Below are positions 9,811 to 21,366 of a stretch of 64,000 nt of DNA, piece by piece. Made by a program: the position numbers and the translations under genes. The notes beneath the pieces are model-generated. The model was not told the origin of the DNA, did not search any database, and saw only the letters and a program-made list of their open reading frames with translations. The DNA is taken from assembly GCF_000143415.4 (NCBI RefSeq), contig NW_003314285.1, positions 1,283,587 through 1,347,586 of the forward strand. Direction: 5' to 3'. Position 1 is the stretch's first letter; each line of letters begins with the position of its first letter. The DNA comes from Selaginella moellendorffii (lineage: Eukaryota; Streptophyta; Lycopodiopsida; Selaginellales; Selaginellaceae).

Positions 9811-12800
9811 GGGAAAATCGCCAAGGAAACAACTCTAGAAAAAGTTCACGGTACTCACACTATGTGAGAAATGCACCAACTTAAATGAGTTAGGAGGCAA
9901 CCTCTTTGTCTAACGCGGATGCGCTACTAGCTTAGACACCTTCCTGCCGTCGCCGACAAGGAAATGACCAACGGAGTCAGCCACCCTTGCTGCTTTGGGT
10001 GTCATCCAGCTACAAAAGTGTGATATGGCCCTGCCTGCAAGGATATAGAGAGAGAAGCCAAAGGCCACACACTCCTGAGCAAAGAAACCAAACCTGTCGG
10101 TAAGGTTTAGATAGACTACTGTAAACAGGTAGTTAGAGTTGTTTGCGCGGTCACGCCCTTTCAACAGAATAAGGAACATTGATAGAGAGGTGGGTTATGT
10201 GACCAGTCAACAGTAGCTACCCCATGACTAGAGATTTCACCATGCACACGAAGTGCCGAAGCCAGTCTACCCATTACTGGCCCAAACTCAAAGATCAATA
10301 GATAGACAATATCAAAGTCAAAGACAATGATATCTTAGTGACTTAATTATTAGTGAATATATCTTAGATTAGAACACAAAAGTATTCCAAGTAAGTTATC
10401 ATCTGATAAACTAGTATTAGAGTATAGGAACCACCAAAATCACTTATCATTGGAAAACATAGGATTCACCATCCAACAAAATGCAATAGCAAGTATATCA
10501 TCAAGTAAACTTAATGAGAAAACTTAATTATCGAAGGTTGTAGACAGTATGCCAAACAACTTACTAAAGATAACTCAAAGAACACAAAGTATCATTAACT
10601 GACAAGCACAATGCTCGCGAATGTATCACCCAAAGGAAATAACATCCTAATCTATTAGAACTAACTCAAGTAATAATCAACAGAACAAAATGAATGTTGT
10701 ATAGCAAACAAACTCTTGTTCATATCAACCATTGCACTAGCTAATCTAAATAGATCCCGATCAACAATACCAAGGAACCAGAGTTGCTTAAAGCAAGTGT
10801 CAGTAACATCCCACCGATGTCTCAAACCCAAGAGACCAATCTAGAGCAAACCACAAAGAACATGTGGTATTGCAAAAAGCCATAAGCCATAAAAACAAAT
10901 AACTAACCATCATGAAAGATCATCAATCATCCCATCAATAAAGAGATGCAAAATCATCGTCTAAGAAGGAATCCACCATCCCGAAGAATAGCAAATCATT
11001 CTATACCAACAATAATCAAGCAAAACTTTTGACAAGGATAATCAATTATCCTAGATGATAGTCAATCATCACCAATTATTGCTAGATGCAAATACTAACT
11101 TCAACATCAAAGCTAGGAGTTAAAATGCCTTCCCCAACAACTCCTAGCAAATGGAGAAATGAGCATAAAAACTCAAGGAACCAAAAGCTTGAAGAAGTTT
11201 ATAGCCAAGTCTTGCTTAATAATGATCACGAGTCTTTGCATGAACTAATTTCAATGCTAAAGAAGAAATCATGGACAACCCACAATACCCTCTTCAACAC
11301 ATCCACAAGCCAAACTTTATAATACAAAAGCTAATGAAGAGTATGTTTGCATCAATCCAAAAGCTAAGTATAACGAAACTATGCTCAACAAGTGATCACC
11401 AAACTGATCTTCCATGAATCCATCTATAGTAAGACATAACTCACTTCATAACAAGCACAAGAAGAATCATCAATGATCGATATATCTCAACTAAAATCCA
11501 ACAAGGATTCAATCACTTCAATACCAATCACTAACTCTTCTCCTCATTAGGCTAGCATAGTCCTCGACTAAGTCATCTTTCAAGGAAAAGCTAAAGCTCA
11601 ACCTCAACTAAGCAATCTTGTCTAGAACACAACTAACTCAACTTGCCACTCAATTCATTTGACGTTAACACAGTTGCTAACTAGCAAATGCATAAATGCT
11701 AACAACACAAAGCTAAAGCCAAATCATCAACACTGTCTTCATCGAGACTAATGAAACTTGATATCAATCTTTTCAGAGAGACATCTCATCTCATTCGAAT
11801 CTCAATATCAACAATGTCAATGACAAGGCATCATTTCAATGCCATCAACACCATAACAAAGCTAAAAGAAAGCACGAGTGAATCACCACCCAAAACTTTC
11901 TAGCAACCAAGCTAACCAAAGTCGAAGATACTTTAGTCAGTATCTGAGACCAATCCTTCAGCAAACTCAGTTATAGATATCACTCCCTCAAGGAGTGAAT
12001 CATCACGTCCAAGACTCAATGAAATCCAACACTACAGACTAAATGTAACCAAATGATATCAACAGAGGTAGAGTCGACATGCCAACATAAAAAACTCATG
12101 TAAGTCTAACAACACGATCCTCCGCAACACCATCTGGTAAAGCAAGCCCATCACTGCTAAATCATCATCGAGCAACGCAAGTCCTTGACGAAGTCTACAA
12201 GTAATCACTAGTTGCAAAACAACTAACAATCACTCCTCAACTTGCCTTCACAAGACCCAAACACCAACTCTTGTCATCAAGTTATATACTTGTCCAATAT
12301 GAACATGATACCCTAGGTACGAAATAAAAATTCATAGACAAGCACAAACTAAATGACCACTTGAATCCAACTCAACCACAATAAGCTCACTAATGCATTT
12401 AGTCAATAGCTCTGAGCATGCCTTGAAGAGGCTAGCTATGTGATCAACACTCAGTCGAAACTAAAGTGAAGACCATGAGATGGACTCATATCGGTACACA
12501 ACCTCTTCATAGATAAAGCTATAGTACGGGTACTAACATCTCAACCTCAAACAACTAAGTTGGACATCACCATCCTCAGCCAAGGCGCAGGGCTACCAAG
12601 ACTAAGTCAAGATCAACGAGAGCTCACTACTCTCATAGAGTCTTAGTGAAATGCAAGGTGCAACCTGCCACCGAGCATAATGCTACAAAAGAAAGGCACA
12701 AGGGTCACCCTTCTTAGAAAAGCGCAATGGCCACTTTTCTACATCAACTTCAGACTCTATTCAACTCGATTGCCTTAGCCCCAAAAGTCAGCATCCCTTT

Positions 12801-14677
12801 TGGGCCGCATCATACAAACTACCTACTAAGATCTAAGCCAACCGAAGTCAACTCCAACCTCTTCACTAGTTTGTATTGGCTTACGAAAACGGAATGGTTT
12901 TTGGTAAAGTGACCAACAGATCAGCCATTAAAGAAGTCTAAGAAAATTTGTGGAAAATTTCCCATCCTAAAGAAAGAATGACTCTCAGTCCAGGATTGCA
13001 AACTTTCAAGACTCAACCAACTTCCTCCTACCTACAACTTCATATAGGTTCATCTCAACACAAATTCTCATGATCCAACAATATGTCTAAGCATCGAACA
13101 TCTTTGCCCATCTAACCGATATCCAACACCGACATTCCTAAAGTGCAAAATGAACATCCAAGGCTTGATCACGAAAACTATATCTTCGGATATCCAAATT
13201 GCACTAACACTCTTCTTCAACCACCTTCAAGATCCAATATGAAGCTTAATACACTAACAAAAAAAATGACATGGAAAATCAAGGTCGAAGGAAAATTCCT
13301 CATCACTTGAAATAACAATGCCACTTCCACCAACACTAGTGCTAGTGATGTTAATGCCTCAACTACACACCTTTTCTATCCAACAATTTACTCCAAGTGT
13401 TAACAGATCAACTGACAAGCCATAGCAAGTGAATTCTATAACCCTTTTCCAACACCTAATGGGCAAACTCAAGGAAACAAGGTGCCAACTTAAGCTTAGC
13501 ATAATGGACCACCATTGAGAATCCAGTTAAAGCTACTACAATGCTACTTCGTGCAAGTAGACTAGCTTCTCCATCAACCACTTTGGGGTTGATCATCATT
13601 TACCCAAGCAACTTCGTAAACACATTGCTCATTATCATATGGATATGATATAAATCATAATGACTTGATCATCAATCAAGCAACACTATGAGCAATGCCC
13701 ATATCACTACTACAAAGGTTTATGTGAATATCAAGTGTCAACTCAATTCGACAAAATGCAACATAAATGCCACACCCCACCAATAGAGATTTATAACACT
13801 TAATACCACTAACTTTTGTTCACAACACAGACAAGCTCATGCCACTCTCTTTCTGACCAATCTCAAAACTAATCCAACACCATACTACACAAGGAGCAAT
13901 AGCAAGGTTCCCTGGAAAAGAATTAAACATTGTAACCCAAGTTTTCCAATAGCAAGCCTAGACAAAATGGTATAGTGCTTCACTGCTATCCATCCCACAA
14001 CTCACCACTTGTAAGACCACCATAACCAACATGCATTAAGGTAGGGACTCTTGATTGTATAATGTGAACATGAGCAATGAGTTAATACCTCGTTATAGAT
14101 TATCTCTCCAAGAAGAAAAAATGATTTACGTATTTGATCCTCCGTCTCTAACAACTCTCTTTTCGGTCTCATCTTTAACTAAACCTCAAACTTGCATTTG
14201 CATTGCCTTCAGTTCAATCCAAGAAAAGTTTATGAGAGAGCACAGCAATGATTACTTAAACCAATAAACTAATCCCTACAATTTTAATTGATCCACTCAT
14301 AATCATTCTTGGGAAGAATCCACTACTGCCGTGCTAAATAGCTACGGACTAGCCTATTTGCCACTCATAGCAAACCCAGGGAGGTTTGCTTTCACCCATG
14401 GTACATGGAACAACTTACGGAACCAACGAAACCATCGATAGACTTACATTCAACCTGCCAACTCAAAGTATAACTTCGAGTTGCTAATGTGCCTCACTCA
14501 CGAGCCCAAACGCAAACTCATATAATACGGTACAAACGGTAACCAAATCCATACCCAAAGAATGATTGCGAAGTCTTTGCACCCAAACGTGTACCCACTC
14601 GGATCATCGTTTTCATCTCTGGGTATGCAATGAGACTAGTTGCCCAATCTCATTGAATAGTACTCGTTGAGACTCAT
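9811..14677. other. Non-coding interior of the LARD-like element
   Basis: 4.9 kb without any recognisable retroviral domain on either strand. The plus strand is visibly rich in A and C and poor in G and T over about 10.4-14.0 kb, so the element's RNA would be rich in U and G. No tandem arrays or nested elements are seen. Confidence 0.7.
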
Positions 14678-14689
14678 CCTCTGATACCA
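14678..14689 (-). other. Primer-binding site (initiator-Met type)
   Basis: The minus strand reads TGGTATCAGAGG, two bases inside the LTR end, complementary to the 3' end of plant initiator tRNA-Met. It fixes the element's orientation as minus. Confidence 0.88.
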
Positions 14690-14691
14690 AA

Positions 14692-15834
14692 TGTAGCGTA
14701 CGTGGTTTTGACCCTTTATCCTATGGTGATTTACCATAGGATAACACCACGAAGCAGAACCTAAACCCTCTTTATGCCACGTGACACATGCCACGTGTCA
14801 TATTCCACGTGTCCAAAGGACAGTGGTGTGGAACCCAAGGTTCAGGGTCTTGAGCCACTGAACGAAGGAATGGTGCCAAAACCCCCAAGCACGGAGCCAA
14901 GGAGTGACGAAACCAAACCACAGAGCAACTCCTGAGCATGCAGCCCAAGGAGCGTAGGGACAGGGGCCCGGAGCGACTTGGAACAGTCCTATAGCAACCA
15001 GCATCCCAATGCCAGGACCATCATGCAAAATGGAGTTAAATAGAGTTTGGCGCTATTTTAGCATACCGGTGGCCTAATGCGAGGATATGGATACTCCACC
15101 AGCTAGCATGGTGTGGAGCTTGGGTTTAGACCCAAGCCAGACATAGAACAAGGACAGGCACGCAAGTAGAAGCTAGACTATGCCTTAGGTTGATCAGCCA
15201 TGCTCGACCTACCCACCATCCTTATTATACATTTGGAACCCCCCCCCCCCCCCCCCTTTGAGGAACACACGCTTTGGGCTTTCACCCCAAGCCTCCCTTA
15301 GTATCAGAAGTTAGTCTCTAGGACAAACTCGAAACTTATTAAATATGGAATGGTGTTAGATTGTGAATTTAAACATGGGACAAACACCATTGTGTTTAGG
15401 CCAATCTCTACATTCCGTAGATATGCCAAATGAGCGAATCTAGACACTTTCCATAAATAACATTTGGGACCGAAATGAGACTAACACAAAAGGCATGATA
15501 GCAAGGGTGTTTAGCAAACATGGTAAGCTATCATCCAACGATATTGAGGGACTAATCTCAATATGCGAGGGTTCTTGTCAAGCCAGTGCAACACAAAATA
15601 AAAGAGAACTAAGAGCCAGGCCGAGTATGCTCAGCTAAAAACACATAGGAGTTCCTACCTTATGTCCATCTAGCTAAGTACATGTGCTAAGCCTAGTAAA
15701 CTAACACTTGAACAAGAGAGGCTGATAAAGGGAACCAGCAATATTGACCTCTTGCCATCGTGGTAGTAAGGAAAGAGTGTCCGTAAGGACCGGTCGACAG
15801 GTAATTTTTGATACCTGAAGTCACATTCGCGACA
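14692..15834 (-). repeat. LTR of the LARD-like element (5' LTR in its own sense)
   Basis: 1143 bp and highly similar to 8762-9796 apart from scattered substitutions and one block of about 108 bp near 15000-15105 absent from the partner. The run of C near 15239-15256 is again 18 long. Confidence 0.87.
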
Positions 15835-15839
15835 TAAGT

Positions 15840-15907
15840 CCAAGGAAGTGTCGGTCAGATAAACGAGGTAAGCTGACAAATTGGAAAGGAAAAATTTGTG
15901 GTTTATA
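15840..15907 (+). repeat. Second part of the split LTR-like repeat
   Basis: It continues 8645-8761 after the target duplication and ends TGGTTTATA, a mutated form of GGCTTACA seen at the mirrored copy's end (3363). Confidence 0.6.
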
Positions 15908-16303
15908 TTTGGTATCAAAGGGGGTCTTGGGTCCGACTCTATTAGTTAGTTAAGAGAATCACACCACATGTTAATTGACATTTGGTTCAATTTGCTTTGG
16001 TTAGGTTTTACCCGAGGGGTAGGGTGTCAAGAGAGCAGGGTTCTTGGGAGAGTTGCAGCTCTTAGCTTCCGTTCACGAGGGTATGAACTTGTAGGGAAAC
16101 GTAGTAAATTGTAAGCAACTAAAGGGAACGACTTGAGAGACAATCAATAGGGTTTAAATATATAAGGAAAAGGCCCATGAATAATAATACACCTCCTTTT
16201 CCAATCAGTTAAGAGTCTTAGGATATTTGGAGTTAAATGTCCTTAGGTTTGAATAATACTAGGCTAGGTAACCTCCCAAGAAGTTCAAATTCAAGAGCTT
16301 ACA
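15908..16303 (+). mobile_element. TRIM-family interior and 3' LTR
   Basis: A primer site TGGTATCAAAGGGGG lies at 15910-15924. A non-coding interior follows, and then a 194-bp LTR at 16110-16303 that begins TGTAAGC and ends GCTTACA. Interior and LTR match the complete TRIM at 50792-51361 along their length. The segment where its 5' LTR should be is a different sequence (8645-8761/15840-15907), so this copy is chimeric or rearranged. Confidence 0.75.
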
Positions 16304-16950
16304 CTCTTTTTACTTCTTTCATTTTATCAGATTGTGAAGTTTGTGTTTTGGGAAAGCAACATAGAGAATCTTCCACCCCATTTAAAAGCCTTATTGGCAG
16401 TCTTATATATAGTTTGCTCACAACCTAATTTGTCTTTTTCTACTATTGTTCTAAAACATTGATAATTAGCCAAGTTTATTCTCAAATATATTTAGAGGAC
16501 ACACAATTTTAGCTTAACATATGGAGGAGGAACAACACATAATTTCAATTTGTTGGCATTCTGTGACAATAGCTTTAATGATGATTATGATACATCTAAA
16601 TCTATATTGTTTTATGCTAGTTGAAGGAACTATCCAATATAATAGCAAAAAAACAAGGATATGTTGCTTTGTCCTCCATTGAAACTAAATAAATGCCTCA
16701 AAACAGATCTTTTGGCTCCATGATTTCCTCTTTAATCTTGGACAACTTTCATTTTCACCAATGCCTCTCTCATATGGACAACAAAGGTATAATCGTTTAG
16801 TGCATTATAAAGTGCTTCTTTATACTAAGTATATAAGAAAGCATGTGTGTGAATAAAAAATAGCTTCTTCAAGTACCAACTTAAGATCAACAAACTAATA
16901 TCTTCACAAAACCTCTTGATAAAAAAGCTTTCAAGAAGCATTGTTCATCA
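16304..16950 (+). mobile_element. Ty1/copia remnant, 3' part
   Basis: It starts with the second half of the pre-integrase zinc motif (CEVCVLGKQHRESS, 16330-16375). Integrase and most of the reverse transcriptase are missing. From about 16550 the C-terminal RNase H can be read with errors (CDNSFNDDYDTSKSIS, then KKQGYVALSSIETK). The end reads LDKKAFKKH near 16920. An internal deletion of more than 2 kb is implied between 16430 and 16550. Confidence 0.75.
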
Positions 16951-17725
16951 CTTGGCCTTTCCCAATGCTCAACTCAAAATGAGAGCAACAGTTGATTGAG
17001 TTCTGCATTGGAAGATTGAACTCAACACACCCAATCAGCCCTAAAGCAGCGTGTTCACAATTTACAGCACATAATGTCTCTCCATTTTTTGTGCTTCTGT
17101 GTTCCAGTCTTCCTTCTTGGTCCTTGACAAATGAGATCTGCGGCAGAGGATCCAACATGGATGCATTTGCAATCTTGAAGACATGGATCCTACGCACCAA
17201 GAGCTCTCGATCGTGGACAGGCTCCTGAAAGCAGTCGCTAGAGAGAAATGTCATTCCCATCCTTCTGGATTAGAAACTCTTCCTCGTCAGCAAAGAAAAC
17301 GGTAGCACCACTAGATGAGAAACCCTGCCAACCTCCACTCCATCGACCCATTCTTCTGGATGAGATCAATTTTTATGCTGGCTTTCCACCGGATTAGAAT
17401 CCACTCCACCACTAACAAGAATTTTTATCTCCGGTTGTGGAGGTGGAGGTTCTGGACATTTTTAAAGTAGAATTTAAAAAATTCCACTTCACTTTCTATT
17501 AGTTGTGTCAACCCTTTCTATTACTGAACTTGATTTAATTCGATTTTTTCCTTGCAGCGGGGCTGTTGGGAATTTGCATCCTCCAGGAATTTGAGCAGCC
17601 GTGGCTGAACTTGCTTTCCCATGGCCATAGCCATTTGACGTTGGACAAGGCCAGCCTGCGGCACCTTAGAAACAATGGAAAATCCACAAGAGAGCTCGGG
17701 TGCCAGTGCCTGGACAAATGCCCAA
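16951..17725. other. No recognised feature
   Basis: Short overlapping frames occur on both strands without a family signature. A purine-poor stretch at 17430-17470 includes GGTTGTGGAGGTGGAGG. It lies between the copia end and the U2AF35-like inverted repeat. Confidence 0.35.
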
Positions 17726-17726
17726 G

Positions 17727-18225
17727 GGACAAGACTGAGTGAACTGCCCTTTCTACTTGAAGATGGGTGCCTGTTGACACGGGACCGATGCTCGAGAGCA
17801 CCTAAGCAGAGCTGCACTTTTCTGCTCAACAATTTGTATCAAAGCCCAGAGATCACCCCCGGTCAGGCATATAGAAACACTGCCATCCCCAAGGAAGAGC
17901 TCCAGAAGGACTTGGATGCGTTCTACCTACAAGGACGTGTTTAAGGAGGTGAGCAACCACAACAAGGTGGACGCACTCAAGATCTCCAACAACTTCGGCA
18001 ACCATCTGGCTGGGAATGTTTACGTCCCGTTTCGGCATACGGTTGCAGCTATGGCGGCGCTGAACAGGAGGTTTTACTCCGGGCGCCCGATCGCGGCCTA
18101 GTTCTCCCCCGTGACAGATTTTCGCGAGGCATCTTGCCGGCAGGAGGAGCAAGGAGGGTGCAGCCGCGGTGGATGCTGCAACTTCTTGCACCTTTATCAT
18201 CCCAGCAAAGCTCTGATGAGGGAGC
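17727..18225 (+). pseudogene. U2AF35-like splicing factor, broken copy (left arm)
   Basis: The frames follow the small subunit of U2AF, which recognises the 3' splice-site AG. The N-terminal zinc finger is damaged (CPFY is LPFL and the His after RCSRA is Pro). [21 protein letters not shown] and then, in another frame, NNFGNHLAGNVYVPFR and RRFYSGRPIAA follow. A stop after RPIAA precedes FSPVTDFREASCRQEE and the second zinc finger GCSRGGCCNFLHLYH. Frameshifts near 17935 and the internal stop make it non-functional. It is the mirror image of 18612-19072. Plant U2AF35 genes often lack coding introns, so absence of introns does not prove retroposition. Confidence 0.82.
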
Positions 18226-18611
18226 GTGAGTTTGACTTTCGCACAACCAGTTGAACTAGAAAAAGATACGAGGCAATGGATGGGTGGCTGCAGGCACAAC
18301 GCAAATTGATTGGAGGACATCTCATTCCGTTGATTCCTCTGACACTACCATCGCCATCGCCGCCGTCTTTTGTTGACTGGGCGTTGCCGGCTCCATCAAG
18401 TCGAGCGATCTCCAGAGGGGGCATTGGCCAGTGATCCTGCATCATGAACCAGTCTGGACTCTGGATGTTTTTCCGGACGAGGATTAAACCATCCGGAGAC
18501 GCAATCATTACAGACTCCCTCATGTAGTTCCAGCAGTATGCTCCAAGGCACTCGGAGACACCCTGCGCCGCTGCGTCCTATGGCCCTTCGAATCGAAAGA
18601 ACCTTCAGCGC
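18226..18611. other. Spacer between the two U2AF35-like arms
   Basis: About 390 bp of mixed sequence. The minus strand holds a frame of 108 codons (18523-18197) with the start MRESVMIASPDGLILVRK, which I cannot assign. A transcript crossing it would have the U2AF35-like arms paired around a loop of this size. Confidence 0.4.
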
Positions 18612-19072
18612 CCTCATCAGAGCTCTGCTAGGATGATAAAGGTCCAAGAAGTTGCAGCATCTGCCGCGGCTGCACCCTCCTTGCTCTTCCTGCCGGCAAG
18701 ACGCCTCGCGAAAATCCGTCACAGGGGAGAGCTCGGCCGCGATAGAGCGCCCGGAGTAAAACCTCCCGTTCAGCTGCTCCTCCGAAACTGGACGTAAACA
18801 TTGCATTCCCGGCCAGATGGTTGCCGAAGTTGTTGCAGATCTTGACCTTGCCGTGCTCACCTCCTAGGTAGAACGCATCCAAGTCCTTCTGGAGCTCTTC
18901 CTTGGGGATGGCAGTGTTTCTGCATGCCTGACCGGGGGTGACTTTGATACATGTTGTTGAGCAGCAAAGTGCAGCTCTGCTTAGGCTTTAGGTGCGCTCT
19001 CGAGCATCGATCCCTGCGTCGACAGGCGCCCATCTTGAGGTAGAAAGGGCAATTCACTCGGTCTTGTCTTTC
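18612..19072 (-). pseudogene. U2AF35-like splicing factor, broken copy (right arm)
   Basis: On the minus strand from 19057 the first zinc finger is intact ([17 protein letters not shown]), followed by [14 protein letters not shown]. After a frameshift come [21 protein letters not shown] and, in other frames, RFYSGRSIAAELSPVTDF and the second zinc finger, where the zinc His is replaced by Asp (CCNFLDLYH). It lacks about 30 bp present in the left arm (the DVFKEVSNHN region). Its lesions differ from those of the left arm, so the two copies decayed independently after duplication. Confidence 0.82.
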
Positions 19073-19574
19073 CTAAGTCTCAAGAGAAGCTCTTACTCGG
19101 GTGATTCATTTCGTTCTTTGTTTTGTAACCTTGACTGAATTCTTCTGTTTGGCAGGATAGAAGCGCAAGTGGCGAGTTTTGACTGTTTGCATGTTTAGTC
19201 GTGTTCCAGAGGATCTAAATCTAACAAGAGAACCCAGTGGGACCGAGGGGAAAGCAACAGCCTTCTGCACTGGACTAGCAAGCACGCTTTTGCACTTTCT
19301 TTCCCCTTCTAAATGATTTTTAACCTTCTTCCAGAGACAGGGGAGAGGGCACACTGCACTGATCTCCAAGGTAAGCATTCCTAGCAATCGATTTGTCGCT
19401 GAGAAGATTAACTGGTAGGTCAGTGTTGCTTCCTTACAGCCATGGCTTCCTTGCTTTTTCATGCAAGCCAGATCGCTGAGAAGCAAAGAAGCAGCAGCCG
19501 CTCAGAAGTGCATTTAAGGAGGACAGCGGCTGGGTTGTGTCAGTGCGGCCTTCCTGTTGGTGACAATTGTAGCC
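19073..19574. other. Upstream region of the mannanase gene
   Basis: No convincing gene. A 126-codon minus-strand frame (19486-19106) has no recognised domain. An ATG at 19442 with a Leu/Phe-rich start (MASLLFHASQ) is out of frame with the mannanase; it could only serve as a first exon if an unseen intron restores the frame. Confidence 0.4.
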
Positions 19575-21083
19575 ATGGCTGGAGGGGATGAGGTTCCGGA
19601 AATGGGATTCGTGGAGAGGAGCGGATGCCAGTTTACAATCAACGGAGAACCATTCTACTTCAACGGATGGAACTCGTATTGGCTAATGGCGAGATCTGTG
19701 GACGAAGCCAACAGGATCAATGTCCAAGACATGCTCAAGGAAGCCGCTGGACTCGGCCTCACGGTGTGCAGGACTTGGGCCTTCAACGACGCTGGCTACG
19801 AGGCATTGCAGCTTTCCCCTGGCAAGTATGACGAGAAAGTCTTCCAGGTTGGTGCTTTGTAGAAGTTGTGTCTTTTAAACATGCTGTTGAGATGCCAGGC
19901 CTTGGACTATGCGATCGAGCAAGCAAAGCAGTATGGAATACGACTGCTGCTCGTTTTTGTAAACAACTGGGACGACTATGGTGGAAAGTCACAATACTGC
20001 AAGTGGGCTCGAGAGGCGGGTGTGGACGTTGATACTTCCACCACAGATAGTTTCTTCTCGAGCCCCTCCACGAAAGATTTCTACAAAGCGCATATCAAGG
20101 TACAAAAGCTGTCATTTCTATGCAGCACTTAAAACTTGGCTTGTTTGGGAGCTGCAGGCGATTGTGACAAGAGTTAACAGCATCAGCGGGATTCCATACT
20201 CGGAAGATCCCACCATTTTTGGATGGGAGCTTATGAACGAGCCGAGGTGCCTTGCCGACAAAACTGGAGATCTGCTTCAGGCATGTTTTGAAAATGCAGA
20301 GAAAGTCTTATCTGCTAAACTTTTACTCTTTCCTGGCAGCACTGGATCGAAGAAATGGCGAACTATGTAAAATCGCTCGACTCCAAGCATCTCCTGACAG
20401 TAGGACTAGAAGGTTTCTACGGAAAGTCCAGCCCCGAGAGCCTCGTTGCAAATCCTCAGGATTGGTGCCAGTACCTTGGCTGCGATTTCGTGAGAAACCA
20501 CTTAGTGCCGAGCATTGACTTTGCGACAATACATGCGTACCACGATGCATGGTAAGTAGAAAGAATGGAAACTTTTCTCATGTTTTCCTGGTTTTGTTCC
20601 AGGAGATCGGACTTGGACATTACTGGACTGATGAAACAGTTCAAGCGATGGGTGAGAATGCACGCGCAGGACACTGAGGAAAAGCTCCAAATGCCGCTCG
20701 TCATCGCGGAGTTCGGCCTCTCGAATCGATTTGGAGTGCGATGCCAGCGACACATGTTTAAGTCCCTCTTCGACGTCGTCTACGAGTCCTCCATCCTGGG
20801 AGGAGCAGCGGCTGGAACAATGATCTGGCAGCTCCTTCCGGAAGGTATGGATGGATTCAAGGACTCATACGCGATCGTTGCTTCGCAGGAGCCAGTGATC
20901 TCCAAGCTCCTGGCTTTGCAGTCGCAGCGCTTGAAGCTCGCGATCGAGCTCCATCGCACGAATCAGTGCCTTCTCGTGGAAGACGAAGTGGAAGGAAAAG
21001 AAGAAGAGAAAGAAGAAAGCTGGCTCTTTGGTCTCAAGAAGCTCTCCATATGCGGAGCTGGTCACAACAAATACTCCATTTAA
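19575..21083 (+). CDS. Endo-beta-1,4-mannanase, glycoside hydrolase family 5
   Basis: Hydrolyses internal beta-1,4 bonds of mannan hemicelluloses. Five exons fit canonical frames: 19575-19847, 19899-20099, 20158-20280, 20340-20551 and 20603-21083, giving 429 residues. The GH5 landmarks are visible: GEPFYFNGWNSYWLM near residue 25, VCRTWAFND, the acid/base Glu in WELMNEPRC (about E186) and the nucleophile in LVIAEFGLS (about E306). The third intron starts GC rather than GT (20281), because only a splice after CTTCAG keeps the conserved frame. Plant mannanases usually have a signal peptide. Here the ATG at 19575 gives MAGGDEVPEM with none, so either this form is intracellular or a first exon is missing. 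The tail is extended and acidic (EVEGKEEEKEE). Confidence 0.9.
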
Positions 21084-21366
21084 ATTGGCACAACTCGCAA
21101 ACGAGAAATGAATATTCCGCTATCGTTAATAAGACTTGACGGCATTCACTTCACTCTTTGTCCACTAGGGTTTAGATCTGCCGCTTGGGAGGGCCAAGCG
21201 AGGCGAGAGATCCGGCGCTCCTCACCAGATCGGAGCTACGCGCGGCTCTCGGCGTGAGCTCCTCCTTTGGATCTGCGGGAGCATTGGTTTGATCTCTTGT
21301 ATTTCCTTCCGCAGGAGCTGGGCAGCTGCGAGCCGGATTTGAGGCGCTTAGGCTGCGCGGGGCAAC

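Larger units (their letters stand above)
8762..15834 (-). mobile_element. Structurally complete non-coding LTR retrotransposon (LARD-like), 7.07 kb
   Basis: LTRs at 8762-9796 and 14692-15834 begin TGTAGCG and end CGCAACA/GCGACA on the plus strand. The 5-bp duplication TAAGT flanks it exactly (8757-8761 and 15835-15839). Just inside the right LTR the minus strand reads TGGTATCAGAGG, the standard initiator-methionine tRNA primer site. Just inside the left LTR the minus strand has a polypurine tract (AAAGGGGGGAGAG), so the element reads on the minus strand. The 4.9-kb interior has no gag or pol; its longest frames are under 90 codons. This is the layout of large non-autonomous LTR derivatives, which depend on proteins from another element. 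Confidence 0.87.
3363..16303. mobile_element. Composite nested LTR-element insertion inside the copia remnant
   Basis: The left end begins TGTAAGCC and the right end finishes GAGCTTACA. They are flanked by the direct repeat CTCTT at 3358-3362 and 16304-16308. On either side the copia pre-integrase domain is continuous in order (GHLSFKSL on the left, CEVCVLGKQHR on the right), so everything between was inserted. The interior holds a minus-strand gypsy remnant, TRIM-like pieces and a later LARD-like insertion. The two outer ends are not direct repeats of each other, so the present block is a mosaic rather than one intact element. Confidence 0.7.
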
